Below are positions 6,262-7,724 of a stretch of DNA of 7,724 nucleotides, in pieces. Numbering within the stretch: the first letter of the stretch is position 1; the number at the start of each line of letters is the position of its first letter. The position numbers were made by a program, and so were the translations under genes. The stretch is from the NCBI GenBank assembly GCA_945936265.1, contig CAMETB010000065.1:1-7724 (forward strand). Reading direction: 5' to 3'. Under the pieces are notes generated by a model, which saw nothing but the letters and a program-made list of their open reading frames with translations, was not told where the DNA came from and did no database searches. The DNA is from an uncultured Clostridia bacterium (GTDB taxonomy: Bacteria > Bacillota > Clostridia > Oscillospirales > CAG-272).

Positions 6262-6954
6262 ATGATCTACTCACAGGAAGTTGAACACATGTGCTCCGTT
6301 GCCAAGGGACCGAAACACGGTCCGGCTCCCATTCCCGAAGAGGGCAAATGGATAATGGCAAAGGAAATCAAAGACATTTCCGGTTTTACGCACGGTATAG
6401 GCTGGTGCGCTCCTCAGCAGGGTGCGTGCAAGCTTACGCTCAATGTAAAGAACGGTATTATCGAGGAGGCGCTTGTCGAAACAATAGGTTGCTCCGGTAT
6501 GACTCACTCGGCGGCTATGGCGGCTGAAATACTCCCCGGCAAAACAATTCTCGAAGCGCTTAACACGGACCTCGTATGCGACGCCATAAACACCGCTATG
6601 CGTGAGCTGTTCCTCCAGATAGTTTACGGAAGATCACAGTCCGCATTCTCGGAAGACGGTCTTACAATAGGCGCAGGACTTGAGGATCTCGGCAAAGGAA
6701 CACGTTCACAGGTCGGCACCATGTACGGCACTAAGGCAAAAGGCGTAAGATATCTTGAAATGGCAGAGGGTTATGTAACGAGAATGGCTCTCGACGCCGA
6801 TAATCAGGTTATCGGTTACGAGTTCGTTTCTCTCGGAAAGATGACGGACTTTATAAAGAAGGGCGACGACCCCAAGACCGCATACGATAAATCTGTCGGT
6901 ACATACGGAAGGTTCGCGGAAGCCGTTAAATACATAGATCCGCGTAAGGAATAA
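6262..6954 (+). CDS. NifU-like iron-sulfur cluster scaffold-type protein paired with GGGtGRT
   Basis: Complete 230-residue soluble protein. I recognise it as the NifU-N/IscU-like protein that precedes GGGtGRT genes in anaerobes. Classical scaffolds hold a nascent Fe-S cluster on three cysteines; here Cys49 (GWCAPQQGACK, with Cys56 beside it), Cys77 (ETIGCSGMTHSAAMAAE) and Cys106 (DLVCDAIN) are the candidate ligands. Cys11 is extra. IscU is about 130 residues, so the ~45-residue N-terminal lead (HGPAPIPEEGKW) and the ~100-residue C-terminal part (SQVGTMYGTKAKGVRYLEMAEGYV region, ending DPRKE) are specific to this branch. An AAGGAG site 8 bases before the ATG sets the start; Met10 is a less likely alternative. 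Next gene begins 14 bases after the stop. No desulfurase, chaperone or SUF gene is in view, so a true scaffold role is unproved; delivery or regulation are alternatives. Confidence 0.85.
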   Translation: MIYSQEVEHMCSVAKGPKHGPAPIPEEGKWIMAKEIKDISGFTHGIGWCAPQQGACKLTLNVKNGIIEEALVETIGCSGMTHSAAMAAEILPGKTILEALNTDLVCDAINTAMRELFLQIVYGRSQSAFSEDGLTIGAGLEDLGKGTRSQVGTMYGTKAKGVRYLEMAEGYVTRMALDADNQVIGYEFVSLGKMTDFIKKGDDPKTAYDKSVGTYGRFAEAVKYIDPRKE

Positions 6955-6968
6955 GGAGGTAGCCGATT
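6953..6968 (+). promoter_or_regulatory. Ribosome binding site of the GGGtGRT gene, overlapping the upstream stop
   Basis: AAGGAGG (6953-6959) matches the anti-Shine-Dalgarno almost completely and starts inside the TAA stop (6952-6954) of the NifU-like gene; the next ATG is 9 bases further. This makes coupled, high-level translation of the second gene likely and fixes its start at 6969. Confidence 0.8.
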
Positions 6969-7724
6969 ATGTCACTTTTTGAAAACTACGAAAGACGTAT
7001 TGACAAGATCAATGCGACTCTTAAAGAATACGGCATCTCTTCCGTTGAAGAGTGCAAGGAAATCACTCTTGCAAAGGGTATTGACTGTGATAAAATAGTA
7101 AGAGAAACACAGCCTATCTGCTTTGAAAACGCTGTATGGGCATACACCGTCGGCGCGGCTATCGCAATAAAGAAAGGCTGCAAGAAAGCCGCTGACGCCG
7201 CTGCCGCTATCGGTATCGGACTTCAGTCTTTCTGCATCCCCGGCTCCGTTGCCGAGAACAGAAAGGTCGGACTTGGACACGGTAACCTCGGCTCCATGCT
7301 TCTTTCCGAAGACACAGAGTGCTTCTGTTTTCTCGCAGGTCACGAGTCGTTTGCGGCAGCAGAAGGCGCTATCAAAATAGCACTCAACGCAAACAAGGTA
7401 AGAGTAAAGCCGTTGCGAGTTATTCTTAACGGTCTTGGCAAGGACGCCGCATTTATAATTTCGAGAATAAACGGCTTCACCTATGTTGAAACCGAGTTTG
7501 ATCCTTACACCGAGCAGGTTAAGGTAGTAAAGGAAGTTCCCTATTCAAACGGTCCGCGTGCAAAAGTAAAATGCTACGGCGCGGACAATGTACCCGAGGG
7601 AGTTGCTATAATGAAACTTGAGCATGTCGGCGTTTCCATAACCGGTAACTCGACCAACCCGACAAGATTCCAGCACCCCGTTGCAGGTACCTACAAGAAA
7701 TGGTGCGTTGAAAACGGCAAGAAG
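6969..7724 (+). CDS. GGGtGRT-family protein, N-terminal 252 residues (cut by right window edge)
   Basis: Open from an ATG at 6969 to the last base, without a stop; 252 codons are visible. I recognise it from its start (MSLFENYERRIDKI) and its partner as the family named for a GGGtGRT motif. As I recall the family, that motif lies just beyond this edge, so the naming signature itself is not seen. No biochemical function is established to my knowledge. Visible features: nine cysteines (29, 40, 51, 71, 89, 118, 120, 202, 246), including a CFC pair at 118-120; a glycine-rich GLGHGNLGSM loop at 101-110; an Ala-rich segment with positive charges near 63-80 (AAIAIKKGCKKAADAAAA), probably an amphipathic helix rather than a membrane span. 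No signal peptide is evident. Cys content and the NifU-like partner suggest Fe-S binding or use; this is inference. Confidence 0.85.
   Translation, partial: MSLFENYERRIDKINATLKEYGISSVEECKEITLAKGIDCDKIVRETQPICFENAVWAYTVGAAIAIKKGCKKAADAAAAIGIGLQSFCIPGSVAENRKVGLGHGNLGSMLLSEDTECFCFLAGHESFAAAEGAIKIALNANKVRVKPLRVILNGLGKDAAFIISRINGFTYVETEFDPYTEQVKVVKEVPYSNGPRAKVKCYGADNVPEGVAIMKLEHVGVSITGNSTNPTRFQHPVAGTYKKWCVENGKK

Noticed and set aside
6971..7343. Minus-strand open frames at 6972-7343 and 6986-7183.
   Set aside because: They are antisense to the GGGtGRT gene, which has a strong ribosome binding site, a continuous frame to the window end and recognisable sequence.

Overview
The window looks like chromosomal DNA from an anaerobic, probably gut-associated, member of the Clostridia (Bacillota). 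This is inferred from strong AAGGAG-type ribosome binding sites, sigma-A-like promoters with extended -10 elements, an orphan MsmK/UgpC sugar-importer ATPase, Tex, and a NifU-like/GGGtGRT gene pair that I know mainly from anaerobes. I cannot name a genus. Gene density is high, and no gap between genes exceeds about 230 bases. I see no rRNA, tRNA, CRISPR array, insertion sequence or other mobile element.

Layout. Positions 1-645 (minus) hold the N-terminal 215 residues of a Gfo/Idh/MocA oxidoreductase that runs off the left edge; it has its own promoter. Positions 809-1921 (minus) hold a complete carbohydrate ABC importer ATPase of the MsmK/UgpC type, with its own promoter upstream and a clear intrinsic terminator downstream, so it appears to be a one-gene unit. 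Positions 2148-6075 (minus) form an apparent three-gene operon, transcribed in the order rsuA-like 16S rRNA pseudouridine synthase, PHP-domain metallohydrolase (CehA/McbA-like), then tex (RNA/nucleic-acid binding S1 protein). It is driven by a very good TTTACA-17-TATACT promoter.

From 6262 to the right edge, transcription switches to the plus strand. A NifU-like Fe-S scaffold-type protein is followed 14 bases later by a Cys-rich protein of the GGGtGRT family, which is cut off by the window end. The rsuA-tex operon and this pair diverge from a 186-base intergenic region. That region has promoters pointing both ways and a perfect 10-bp inverted repeat almost midway between the two -35 boxes.

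The best candidate for an underdescribed system is the NifU-like/GGGtGRT pair: two Cys-containing proteins with tight operon structure, but no cysteine desulfurase or other Fe-S assembly gene in view. The second most interesting signal is non-coding. Two similar sites of the form TTGTG-N7-CACAA lie exactly 73 bases apart upstream of the ABC ATPase promoter and look like paired binding sites for an unidentified regulator. The RNA-related genes (rsuA, tex) flanking a PHP hydrolase make a plausible housekeeping operon, but the hydrolase substrate is unknown.
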